DNA of 64,000 nt. Source: Nipponacmea schrenckii. Lineage: Eukaryota; Mollusca; Gastropoda; Lottiidae. Each line of letters starts with the position of its first letter. Within the stretch, counting starts at the first letter, position 1. The notes beneath the pieces are model-generated. The model saw only the letters and a list, made by a program, of their open reading frames with translations. It did no database searches and was not told the DNA's origin. The stretch is taken from contig CM060201.1 in the NCBI GenBank assembly GCA_030562195.1, positions 36,190,067 through 36,254,066 of the forward strand. The letters run 5' to 3'. The translations under genes were made by a program, and so were the position numbers. Positions 23,801-35,200 of the stretch are shown piece by piece.

Positions 23801-26800
23801 TCAGTATAATATTGTTTATATTATTAGGTGGTTCAGTATAATATTGTTTATATTATTAGGTGGTTCAGTATAATATTGTTTATATTATTAGGTGGTTCAG
23901 TATGATATTGTTTATATTATGAGGTGGTTCAGTATAATATTGTTTATATTATTGAGGTGGTTCAGTATAATATTGTTTATATTATTAGGTGGTTCAGTAT
24001 AATATTGTTTATATTATTAGGTGGTTCAGTATAATATTGTTTATATTATGAGGTGGTTCAGTATAATATTGTTTATATATTAGGTGGTTCAGTATAATAT
24101 TGTTATATTATGAGGTGGTTCAGTATAATATTGTTTATATTATAAGGTGGTTCAGTATAATATTGTTTATATTATTAGGTGGTTCAGTATAATATTGTTT
24201 ATATTATGAGGTGGTTCAGTATAATATTGTTTATATTATTAGGTGGTTCAGTATAATATTGTTTATATTATATAGGTGGTTCAGTATAATATTGTTTATA
24301 TTATTAGGTGGTTCAGTATAATATTGTTTATATTATTAGGTGGTTCAGTATAATATTGTTTATATTATAAGGTGGTTCAGTATAATATTGTTTATATTAT
24401 TAGGTGGTTCAGTATAATATTGTTTATATTATTAGGTGGTTCAGTATAATATTGTTTATATTATTAGGTGGTTCAGTATAATATTGTTTATATTATTAGG
24501 TGGTTCAGTATAATATTGTTTATATTATTAGGTGGTTCAGTATAATATTGTTTATATTATTAGGTGGTTCAGTATAATATTGTTTATATTATTAGGTGGT
24601 TCAGTATAATATTGTTTATATTATTAGGTGGTTCAGTATAATATTGTTTATATTATTAGGTGGTTCAGTATAATATTGTTTATATTATTAGGTGGTTCAG
24701 TATAATATTGTTTATATTATTAGGTGGTTCAGTATAATATTGTTTATATTATTAGGTGGTTCAGTATAATATTGTTTATATTATTAGGTGGTTCAGTATA
24801 TATTGTTTATATTATTAGGTGGTTCAGTATAATATTGTTTATATTATTAGGTGGTTCAGTATAATATTGTTTATATTATTAGGTGGTTCAGTATATATTG
24901 TTTATATTATGAGGTGGTTCAGTATAATATTGTTTATATTATAGGTGGTTCAGTATAATATTGTTTATATTATGAGGTGGTTCAGTATAATATTGTTTAT
25001 ATTATGAGGTGGTTCAGTATGATATTGTTTATATTATGAGGTGGTTCAGTATAATATTGTTTATATTATGAGGTGGTTCAGTATGATATTGTTTATATTA
25101 TTAGGTGGTTCAGTATGATATTGTTTATATTATTAGGTGGTTCAGTATAATATTGTTTATATTATTAGGTGGTTTAGTATATCGTTTATATTATTAGGTG
25201 GTTCAGTATAATATTGTTTATATTATGAGGTGGTTCAGTATAATATTGTTTATATTATGAGGTGGTTCAGTATGATATTGTTTATATTATAAGGTGGTTC
25301 AGTATAATATTGTTTATATTATGAGGTGGTTCAGTATAATATTGTTTATATTATTAGGTGGTTCAGTATAATATTGTTTATATTATGAGGTGGTTCAGTA
25401 TAATATTGTTTATATTATGAGGTGGTTCAGTATGATATTTTTTATATTATTAGGTGGTTCAGTATAATATTGTTTATATTATGAGGTGGTTCAGTATGAT
25501 ATTGTTTATATTATTAGGTGGTTCAGTATAATATTGTTAATATTATGAGGTGGTTTAGTATATTGTTTATATTATGAGGTGGTTCAGTATGATATTGTTT
25601 ATATTGTTAGGTGGTTCAGTATAATATTGTTAATATAATTAGGTGGTTTAGTATGATATTGTTTATATTATGAGGTGGTTCAGTATAATATTGTTAATAT
25701 AATTAGGTGGTTCAGTATGATATTGTTTATATTATGAGGTGGTTCAGTATAATATTGTTTATATTATGAGGTGGTTTAGTATGATATTGTTTATATTATT
25801 ATGTGGTTCAGTATAATATTGTTTATATTATTAGGTGGTTCAGTATAATATTGTTTATATTATTAGGTGGTTCAGTATAATATTGTTTATATTATTAGGT
25901 GGTTCAGTATAATATTGTTTATATTATTAGGTGGTTCAGTATCAGCAGGTAGGTATTATGAACAGTGCAGTATATATCGACTATAATTACTGGTCGTATT
26001 GGATATGTTTAGTATTAGGGGCGTACTATGTTATTAAGCTGGTCTAAAGATATGTTAATTTTTGGTTACTAATTGCTAAATAATTAGTGGTCGATAATGT
26101 ATTCAGGTGTTGTAGAAGGTAAGTTAAGGTGTTAGCTATCTCACCTGGTTCTATACATAGAATATATATCACACCTATACTGGTAGTTTACAACCATTTG
26201 AATGCTCTATCTAATTGATCAAATATATAGTTTTTTTGATAGGACTATAATTAGTCATCAATTCAGGAATTATAACTTATTGATACACTCTCTGAAACTT
26301 TTGAAATATATATAGTGTACTATTCAAAATATCTTCAAAGTTTTATTTCAATTTAAAATCTATCAAGTGGTTGTGATGTATATTTCTATGTTAAAACTAG
26401 TGCCACAGTGGTTTACTGAGTTAAAGCTTGCTTACTGACAGGGTTCAATCTTGGCAAAGGTCGTGATAAACTATCAGATTTTCTTTTTGTTTTTGTCAGT
26501 GATGTAGGAAAGAGCGTCTAGTCGTTCAATAAGCAAGGCCTTGTGTGCTACACGCTGTGCGCCTTAAAGATCCTTTGACAGTTGGAAATGACTAGAAAGA
26601 GTAACTTAAGCCACTGTCCTGGCAAAATCTCACTTATTGCACACTGTCTTGGTGGAGAAGAGAAGGATTTTAAACTCCATTCATTTCATTTCCATATTAA
26701 AACTACCTAGTTTATTATACCTCCATACCTGTTATTGTTTTAATATTGTGAATTTAGGTATCTGCCTTTGTTTTCTTGAAACTATCTTAGTGCTAGTGTC

Positions 26801-27715
26801 TAGGTGTTCTGATGTGACAATAAGCTGAAGTCTCATGTTCTTCAGGCTGTGCACAATAAAAATCCCTCAACAGTTGGAAAACATAAAAATTGGGTGTATT
26901 TTTCTACCCCCCCCCCCCTTTCACACCCTCTCTTCAATAAAATGCAATTCTGATATTTGTTACAAATGTTTAACTTAGCTATGGCCTAAAGTTTTGTGGA
27001 AAATCGGTTAAATTCAAAATTTGATTGAAAAGTCAAACCTTCCAACACGCTATCTTTACATTTCCAAACTTGGCTTTTTAGATGAAATGACCCTAATCAC
27101 TTTTATACTGATGTTAATTTTATATCAGGGTCAGGCAACAGATATAGAAATTCAAGCAGAAGAAATATTAAAATTGAAGAAGAAATTAAATAAGATATAC
27201 GCTAGACACACTGGTCAAGATGAAACTAAAATAAGTAAGTTGAAACATGTGCCTTGACTTTTTGTTAAGGCCTCTGTTTGGTTGAATTTGCTATTGTGCA
27301 ATCCTATAAGGTTGCTGCATTTACAAACTATTGTGAAACAAGAAAGGTGGCCAGTTCATGTGTTTATTGTGAAACAAGAAAGGTGGCCAGTTCATGTGTT
27401 TATTGTGAAACAAGAAAGGTGGCCAGTTCATGTGTTTATTGTGAAACAAGAAAGGTGGCCAGTTCATGTGTTTATTGTGAAACAAGAAAGGTGGCCAGTT
27501 CATGTGTTAATTGTGAAACAAGAAAGGTGGCCAGTTCATGTGTTTATTGTGAAATTAGTTGGGAAGTTTAATATGATAAGTTCATTATTCTAGTATTTGG
27601 TGTTCACAATTAGTTTTATTTTCCAGGAGACTGTATGGAGAGAGATAGATATATGACCCCTGAAGAAGCCAAAGATTTTGGTCTAATAGACCATATAGCA
27701 GAATTTTCCAAATGA
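20835..27715 (+). CDS. mitochondrial ATP-dependent Clp protease proteolytic subunit; catalytic exon not found
   Basis: ClpP forms the double-ring serine peptidase that works with ClpX in the mitochondrial matrix. Recognised exons: 20835-20873 (inferred start; weak donor GTTTCC), 21597-21791 (presequence, then [18 protein letters not shown]), 22951-23047 ([18 protein letters not shown]), an 18-nt piece 25931-25948 (G-S-V-S-A-G), 27129-27234 ([14 protein letters not shown]) and 27627-27715 (M-E-R-D-R-Y-M, to stop). The Asp of E-R-D-R aligns with catalytic Asp171 of E. coli ClpP. About 57 residues carrying the catalytic Ser (G-Q-A-S-M-G block) and His (M-I-H-Q-P block) are missing between 25948 and 27129, and the remaining exons do not join in frame (phase 1 into phase 0). 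Outside this gap there are no stops or frameshifts, so assembly loss and real exon loss are both possible. Divergent neighbour: RPL23A. Confidence 0.85.
22419..22916. mobile_element. TTAA MITE with GC-rich termini, 498 bp
   Basis: Left terminus TTAAAGGGGCCCAGGCTT and right terminus AAGCCTGGGCCCCTTTAA are perfect inverted repeats of 18 bp, including the TTAA target. No transposase. It lies in CLPP intron 2, ending 34 bp before exon 3. Confidence 0.8.
23123..23320 (+). mobile_element. SINE-like dispersed repeat
   Basis: Contains GGGACAATAAACCGAGGCCC, GCACGTTAAAGATCACTTAA, a cleaved TTGGCAAAATTTTCCTCATT and ATTAGCCCATAAGGTGCAGA, all shared with the other copies in this window. It is preceded by a 27-bp sequence duplicated in tandem (CATTACATCACTATCGACAC at about 23070 and 23097). 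Lies at the start of CLPP intron 3. Confidence 0.65.
23333..25941. repeat. 32-bp minisatellite made of the CLPP exon-4 splice junction, about 81 copies
   Basis: The unit of 32 bp reads GTTTATATTATTAG followed by GTGGTTCAGTATAATATT. Its second half begins with the first 12 bases of the CLPP exon encoding G-S-V, in the correct phase, and its first half is that exon's acceptor. The final copy continues into TCAGCAG and then GTAGGT (25931-25948). The first copy (acceptor TTCATATTTTTAG, 23347) is more pyrimidine-rich and may be the ancestral acceptor. Variants TAAG, TGAG and TTAG before GTGG all keep the AG. Confidence 0.93.
26523..26648 (+). mobile_element. SINE-like dispersed repeat fragment
   Basis: Shares GTGTGCTACACGCTGTGC, CCTTAAAGATCCTTTGACAG and GTCCTGGCAAAATCTCAC with the other copies. 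A shorter related piece follows at about 26810-26880 (GGCTGTGCACAATAAAAATC). Confidence 0.6.
27331..27556. repeat. 36-bp minisatellite in the last CLPP intron, about 6 copies
   Basis: Near-identical units TTGTGAAACAAGAAAGGTGG then CCAGTTCATGTGTTTA, period 36 bp, ending 70 bp before the acceptor of the terminal CLPP exon. No resemblance to that exon's start was found. Confidence 0.93.
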
Positions 27716-28446
27716 AAAGTGAATTAATTGTAGGCCTATGTATTTGTAAAAACATTTCTGTGTGAAATGTCAGACCAACGAACAGCAAAAGCGTGCTAGG
27801 ATATCCAACTTATTGTGTGAGAAGTTAAGCCTCTAAGATGAATTTCATTTAATGAATACGGGGCCTGGATCTGTCGTAGCCTACAACTTACGATTACCAA
27901 ACGGATTTGGAACGAATATTTTTGTTTGTCTGAATTCTTTGATAACTATAATAAAAGTGGATATTCAATATCTAATCCCTTTATCATACTTTCTCTTGGT
28001 TACCAACAAAACATTGTTAAGGCAAAACTGTGTCTTAGAATGAACATAAAATTTTAAACTTAGCCAATGGGAACATATATTCTTCAGTAGATAAACCTTT
28101 TGCCATGAATAACAGAATCCTTATATAATCTGATGAATAAAAAAAAATTAGTAATTATCCATAAAAATGTATTTGATTATTGAAAAATGACCAATAGCGT
28201 TTTTCAAAAATTACTTAGTTAGTTTTCCAGATTTTACAGGGATTCTGTTACTTTATGACACCAGGTAATATCACTTTAATATCGGTAATCGGAATGCAAT
28301 AGTTAGGTGATATAGTTGGGTTTCAACCTATTATACCAAAGATTCTGCCTCACCCGTAATTCGGCACTATTGGATTTGGGGACAGTTAAAATGGAGAGGA
28401 GGGGGGATATGTCCCATCAAAGTACCTAAAATAGATTTAGCTTTAC

Positions 28447-28537
28447 TATCATCTTGTGTGTGAATGAATTAGTAAATGGTAGTTTCCGTAAATTACGGAA
28501 ACTACCATTTACTAATTCATTCACACACAAGATGATA
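28447..28537. repeat. 91-bp near-perfect palindrome
   Basis: 45-nt arms (28447-28491 and 28493-28537) are perfectly complementary around a single central A at 28492. The left arm includes ATCTTGTGTGTGAATGAATT and ends AGTTTCCGTAA. Such a structure can extrude as a cruciform. Confidence 0.9.
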
Positions 28538-28734
28538 AGCTTTGATATTGTAAATTGCATAAATTTGTCCTGTTTAATAACATTTTGGCTTAATGCCTTC
28601 GTCAGAAACACTCGAATATTGTAGTTTTCGCATTTCATTTTCCATAATATACGAATAAGCAACTTGCATATCGCAAAGTTGATTCGAGAAAAGTGACTGA
28701 AGACACAAGAAGTCTGGATGTCAGAGTCAAAATC

Positions 28735-28800
28735 ACAACTGAGTTTTATTCAGTGCGCATGATTTCGGGGAAATCCCGTATTTCCGTTTCCGTTTGGAAT
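28735..28800. promoter_or_regulatory. candidate promoter element upstream of the Rab gene
   Basis: GAGTTTTATTCAGTGCGCAT followed by GA closely repeats GAGTTTTTATTCAATGCGCA followed by TGA in the RPL23A/CLPP promoter (about 20730-20752). TGCGCATG resembles an NRF1 half site. TTTCCG words lie just downstream. Function is inferred only from this similarity. Confidence 0.4.
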
Positions 28801-29299
28801 TCCTTGACATTTATCAAAACATTAAAAAGTTTTTACAAATAATTCGGTAATTGCTTTGTTTTATTCAGGGAAAATACCTGGGAACCAAATTTCTCAGTAA
28901 TTATTGTAAGTACATTGGTAGAATGTTTTTTATTCAACTGTCAAATTTAAATTCTGAAGAACTCCGCCCATAATTCGTGCTTTTTTTTAAAAAGAAAACT
29001 TACTTTTCATAATAGGCTACAGTGACAATTCGGCACTGCCGACGTCTGATCTACACTGGAGTCGAGCCTAAATTCAGTTTATTATGACATAGTTTTAAAT
29101 TCTTCGAATTTAATGAACTGTTTAAAAATTTGTTTATTTAATGTAGGCAACTACATAATATTAATAGATCTATTTTTTCAGGTGCACTTTTGCAATTCGA
29201 GTTTTTATGCTTGGAATATAATACTATTTCCACCGTAATAAGAAATTAAAGACCTGACAGTGAAATAGAGGTGGAAGTTTTCACTGCAGTTTATTTTCA

Positions 29300-32200
29300 A
29301 TGTCTTCAGGAAGAACAATGTTATCTAATAATGTGGCTAAAGATAGAATTGTCACCAAGTTTCAACAGGTAAAACAACAATCAGTAACCAGATGTCATCA
29401 TTCAATGTCTCGCACTACCATATGTATAATATGAATAAGGCATGGCCTTGAATGAGAGCGCAGACTGGGGCTATTGATAATAATGACAATGATTATGCAA
29501 AATAATGTCATTCTATTCATAAATTTACTAGAACCCGGACGTCATAATATGAAAAAGTCGTGAATGGACAGTTGGCTTTATAATAATGCATCATTGTAAA
29601 TTTCGCAAATGCAAGTGACGCAGAAAGATCAACTCTTATACGCAGAAAACAACAGCATCTTAATATGGTAAACTTTTTATACTACCCAGTGGAAGCATTC
29701 AATGATAATTAATTAAGATTAAGAGCGTAAGAGCTGTCCAATATAAACAGGGATGACGCAACTAGTCTATTTAAATAATGTTTTGATAAATTTATGTTTA
29801 AAACATTATAAATTTAAGCAATTCCAGAATATTCACTCTTGAGGCTACCTTATCAACTGGAAACCGCATGAAATCAAAAACATAAGTTAGCAAGCTCCCC
29901 ATGGGGCGACATCTATTTATTTTTAAACAATTATTTATTTTAACCAGTGGTGCAAAATTCTTCGATGCATATTCATGTATACATGTTACCATTTATCATA
30001 TAAATATATTTTATACAAAATAAGAGTGACATTATAAAGAAAGTCTAGCTCTTTCATCCATCATAGGAATCTTTTTTATAAATATATACATCAGTGAAAA
30101 TTGTCAGCTATTATACCTCCTCTACCGTCAATATTAGCGTCAAGTAAACCTGTTTCATGACCAGGTCACTTAGGTTTGCTGCCTTTTATTATATTACAAT
30201 CATCTATTCTAAAAATAAGTGACAACACTGTATATTAGAACCCACTGCCAGGATACATGATTAACTCCCCTTCACTTAACACATTCAAATCAAGTCTAAA
30301 CCTGACATGAGAAAAATAACTGATAAATTTAATTAACAATCTTTAGGCTACAGACTGATTAAAGAGATAAATGAATTGATTCCAAATCCTCAAATATAAA
30401 TGAGTTACTTGTACAGAACCCTACAGAACTTGCACACATACTTAAACAATTCTGAACATAGTTTTATTGTCACTTTCTTGAGCAAATTGAAATGTTTTGG
30501 ATACATATTTATTTAACCAATAGTCAATATTAAACACCAATATTAGCTGTAGGGCCAGTTTATTCTAATACTTTCTTTTCTCTTGTGCATTCCCTCCTTT
30601 TCCCTGAATAACAACGCACATATGAGTATGACCATAAACAGCAATCAGTTTTAATGTATCAGGAAGCTGTTCTATGCTGAATTAACATTCTCACACGTTC
30701 AACACACACATGCATCATTCCTGGAACAGTCAGGGCAAGAGAAAGTATTTCATGTTTAATTCCTTCGTCAACCAACATAAATATTATTTTCTTAACTTAT
30801 TAATTTTTATTTCAGGCCTTCCATCCAGATGCTACTCCGTATCAAAAGATGAATTTCCATCCTAAAGTTAAAGCTGCTTCTTCTGAAAACAGAACAGGGA
30901 CAGTTGGGTCAGAATTTATTTTTATTTTTGATGGATATTTGTATTGAAAAGTATGGTTATTATTGTACTAACACCTTTAAATTTCAGATCATTTCAGTCT
31001 CTATTGTTATTTGGAAATTAAAAATTCTGGACTACTGGGCCAAATAGTACAAAGACTCTAGTACAAAGCTAGGTCTTGCTCAGTCTCATTAAAATATAGA
31101 CCTAACTTTCGTATGTATTTTATTAGTTTCGTTTCGAATGTTTTTTACGTACAAAGCCCATAGCTAATAAAACTACGAAACGAAACTAATAAAATACGAA
31201 CAAAAGTTAGGTCTATATTTTAATAAGACAGGGTCTTGCTTGATTTTTTGTTTAAAGATCTCTAAAGCTAGGTCATGTTTGATTTTCAGTTTATAGATCT
31301 CTAAAGCTAGGTCATGTTTGATTTTCAGTTTATAGATCTCTAAAGCTAGGTCATGTTTGATTTTCAGTTTATAGATCTCTAAAGCTAGGTTTTGTTTGAT
31401 TTCAGTTTATAGATCTCTAAAGCTAGGTCATGTTTGATTTTCAGTTTATAGATCTCTAAAGCTAGGTCATGTTTGATTTTCAGTTTGAAGATCTTTAAAG
31501 CTAGGTCATGTTTGATTTTCAGTTTATAGATCTCTAAAGCTAGGTCATGTTTGATTTTCAGTTTAAAGATCTCTAAAGCTAGGTCATGTTTGATTTTCAT
31601 TTGAATTCTAAAGCTAGGTCATGTTTAATTTCAGTTTCAAGATCTTTAAAGCTAGGTCATGTTTGATTTTCAGTTTAAAGATCTCTAAAGCTAGGTCATG
31701 TTTGATTTTCAGTTTAAAGATCTCTAAAGCTAGGTCATGTTTAATTTCAGTTTCAAGATCTTTAAAGCTAGGTCATGTTTGATTTTCAATTTGAATATCT
31801 TTAAAGCGTAGGTCATGTTTAATTTCAGTTTAAGATCTTTAAAGCTAGGTCATGTTTAATTTCAGTTTGAAGATCTTTAAAGCTAGGTCATGTTTAATTT
31901 CAGTTTGAAGATCTTTAAAGCTAGGTCATGTTTAATTTCAGTTTGAAGATCTTTAAAGCTGTGGGTCATGTTTAATTTCAGTTTAATATCTTTAAATTCT
32001 AGGGCCCTTTTTTGGTTTAATTTTATTGTTTAAATCATCTTTAAAAATAGGTTCATTTTTAAAATTTGAGCATTGAAGATCTTCTAAACTAGGTCATTTT
32101 TTAATTTTTAAATTTTTAAAAAAGGATTATTCTTGTAAATTCTTAAATGTTTGAAATAGGTTTCCCAATTTCTTATTATAGGTTCTGCAGATGTCTATTT

Positions 32201-35200
32201 ATAGGTCTCAGATTTTCTATGTTATATTGTCATAGTGCAATTATAGTTTGCCATGATTCATATTACAGGTTCTCCCATAGGTCTATATTATAGGTTCATG
32301 AATTCAATTATGGGTTCTGCCAAATGTCATTTTATTCTCCAATTATATTTGCCATACGTGATTATTCTGTTGTATAATAGTTCTGCCATGACGTGTTATA
32401 TATAGGTTCTGCCATGACGTGTTATATTATAGGTTCTGCCATGACTGTCTATATTATAGGTTCTGCCATGAGTGTCTATATTATAGGTTCTGCCATGACT
32501 GTCTATATTATAGGTTCTGCCATGACGTGTCTATATTATAGGTTCTGCCATGACGTGTCTATATTATAGGTTCTGCCATGACGTGTCTATATTATAGGTT
32601 CTGCCATGACGTGTCTATATTATAGGTTCTGCCATGACGTGTCTATATTATAGGTTCTGCCATGACGTGTCTATATTATAGGTTCTGCCATGACGTGTCT
32701 ATATTATAGGTTCTGCCATGACGTGTCTATATTATAGGTTCTGCCATGACGTGTCTATATTATAGGTTCTGCCTTCATGTGTTTATATTATAGGATCTGC
32801 TATGACGTGTCTATTTTATAGGTTCTGCCATGACGTGTCTATATTATAGGTTCTGCCATGACGTGTCTATATTACAGGTTCTGCCACGACGTGTTTGATA
32901 GAGATTATAAAGCTACTATAGGTGTGGATTTTGAAGTAGAAAAATTCTGTATTTTATCTACCAACTTTACCTTACAGATGTAAGTGATACAATTTTAATA
33001 ATTAAATAGAATATTATTCCAATTCAAACTGATACAAACTTTGTCTTACAACATGCTTCATCTAAAATATTTGTGATCCAGTTTTGTCATTTCTACGCTT
33101 ACTAAATGAAGTGTGGTAAACTTAGTTTAATATTAGGGCTGTCAGATATAATTGATATGGCGGTATATTGGGATACTGGAAATTGGAAGCAATATCAGAC
33201 CCGAAATATGGCTGTCATAATTTTCACTATTTCTTTTGTTAAAGTTTTAATTGGATAGTATGTAAAACAGAACTTGACCTATCAACTCAGCGACATTTCA
33301 CAATATGGCAATATGATTTTATTACATCATGCATATTTATTAGGTCATGAATATTTATTAGGTCATGGATCTTTATCAAGTCATGAATATTTATTATATC
33401 ATGCATATTAATTATGTCTTGAATATGTATTAAGTCATACATTTTTATTATATCATACATATTTATTACATCATGCATATGTATTTGGTCATGCATATGT
33501 ATTAAGTCATGAATATTTGTTATGTCTGGAATATTAAGCAGCCTGTAAGTGGATGTAATATATTCAGGATTTTGACAATATAAAGTGTCATGTGAGTAGA
33601 GTTGCCTATTCAATGATATATCTAGACCAGTATTAATCTATATTCTTTATTTAAACAGATGGGATACAGCAGGTCAAGAGAGATTTAAATGTATAGCAGC
33701 ATCATATTACCGTGGTGCTAATGGTAAGAACTAACTTTGATTATTTGTACCAGTGTTTTTTTAGACTTGAATCTTTTCTTATAATAAATTTCGTTCTGAT
33801 GGGACAATAAACCATGTCCCTGTGTGCTACAGACTACACTATAAACATACCTCGACAGTTGGAAATCAGATACTGACAAGGTTAATGCCGCTGTCCTGGC
33901 AAAATTATCCTCATTACACACTGCATGGCATTGCCCGTCTTCTTTAGACCATAAGGTACAGCCGAGTAATTCCTTTTTATTTTATTTGTAATTGTAGTTG
34001 TCATAGTAGCGTTTGATCTATCAGATGAAGAAAGTTTACAGAACGTAGAAAAATGGATGGAAGATGCGTCTGAAAATGCCAATGATCCTGTGAAATTTCT
34101 AGTAGGAAATAAAAGAGATTTATTGGTAAAGATTTATCTTTTTTATATAAGTCTTCATCATTTGCCCATCTGTGGTATTTCTCCAAATGAAAATCTGATG
34201 TGTGGAAGTCTTGCAATTAAATATTCTGTTAAAGTTAAAGAGTGGGTTTATTTTTAAAATGTGATTACTTTCTTGTGATATTCATCTGATGATAACGATA
34301 ACAGTTTTTAGATATCATGATTAATCGCGATATAAAAAATGAAAATATCGCGATAAATTGTATTATCGTGATACTGGAAATAATATGTATAATATTGTGA
34401 TATCAATGTTTTATCTGCATCAGGTTCATTGGGACTCCATATCTCCATGTAAAGCAGGCAGTAGTCTTAGGAACTGTCAGATCTCGGCGATAGCCAGATT
34501 GGGTTTGAGTGACCATCAATATCATATAATTACTCTAAATTAACCATTGGTCAAATTTTCTATTAAGATTTGAACTAATTAAGGGATCACTATGAAAATA
34601 TTCATGACAAATTGTTATCATAATATCTGATAAGTATATTTTTCATGGTATTGTATTTTATCACGATTATGCGATAATTTGATTTTTGATAGATACGATA
34701 TGATATTGATTTGGATAATCGCAATATGGCGATTAATCATAATATCGTTGCTACCTTAGATGATGACACATGTACCAGTAAATTGTGTTGAAACGTTATG
34801 TACCTTGTTATAAAAGAAGTGAGTTATACCATAATATTGCCTTTGTGTTAGGGTAGCTGAATTTGTCAATTTGTGTTTAGTATTAAACTCTGCATGGTTA
34901 TTTACAGTGTTCACTAGATTCTTTATGATAATGATAATAATGTATTTATTTGTAGTCAGAAGCAGCATATGAAGATATAGAAAGTAGAGCTGTAGAAAAA
35001 GCCAATAAACTGGGTGCTGAATTCTGGGCTGTATCTGCCAAAACTGGTAGGTTTTAAATTGGTATACTGTATAAATATAATACACATCTATTTTTATGGT
35101 ATATGTGAATATGTGGATGTATATTGTCGTTGCCCCTTGTCCATCTGTCCATCGGTCAACGTTTGTTTCTGTCACAAAGAAGCTTACAATTTTCAATGTA

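Larger units (their letters stand above)
27716..29299. other. intergenic region between CLPP and the Rab gene
   Basis: Holds the CLPP 3'UTR (ATAATAAAA near 27948), a TTAA-MITE-like remnant (28015-28280, beginning TTAAGGCAAAACTGTGTCTT), a long palindrome (28447-28537) and a promoter-like stretch near 28740 with TTATTCAGTGCGCATGAT. No coding sequence is recognised. Confidence 0.55.

Noticed and set aside
25931..25948. A genuine 18-nt micro-exon of CLPP
   Set aside because: It matches G-S-V-S-A-G and has a donor-like GTAGGT, but splicing it to the next visible exon breaks the frame and no intermediate exon is found. I treat it as the start of a truncated or missing exon.
27331..27556. Splice-donor origin for the 36-bp CLPP array
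   Set aside because: GAAACAAGAAAGGTGG is only loosely similar to the exon 5 end; too many mismatches to claim.
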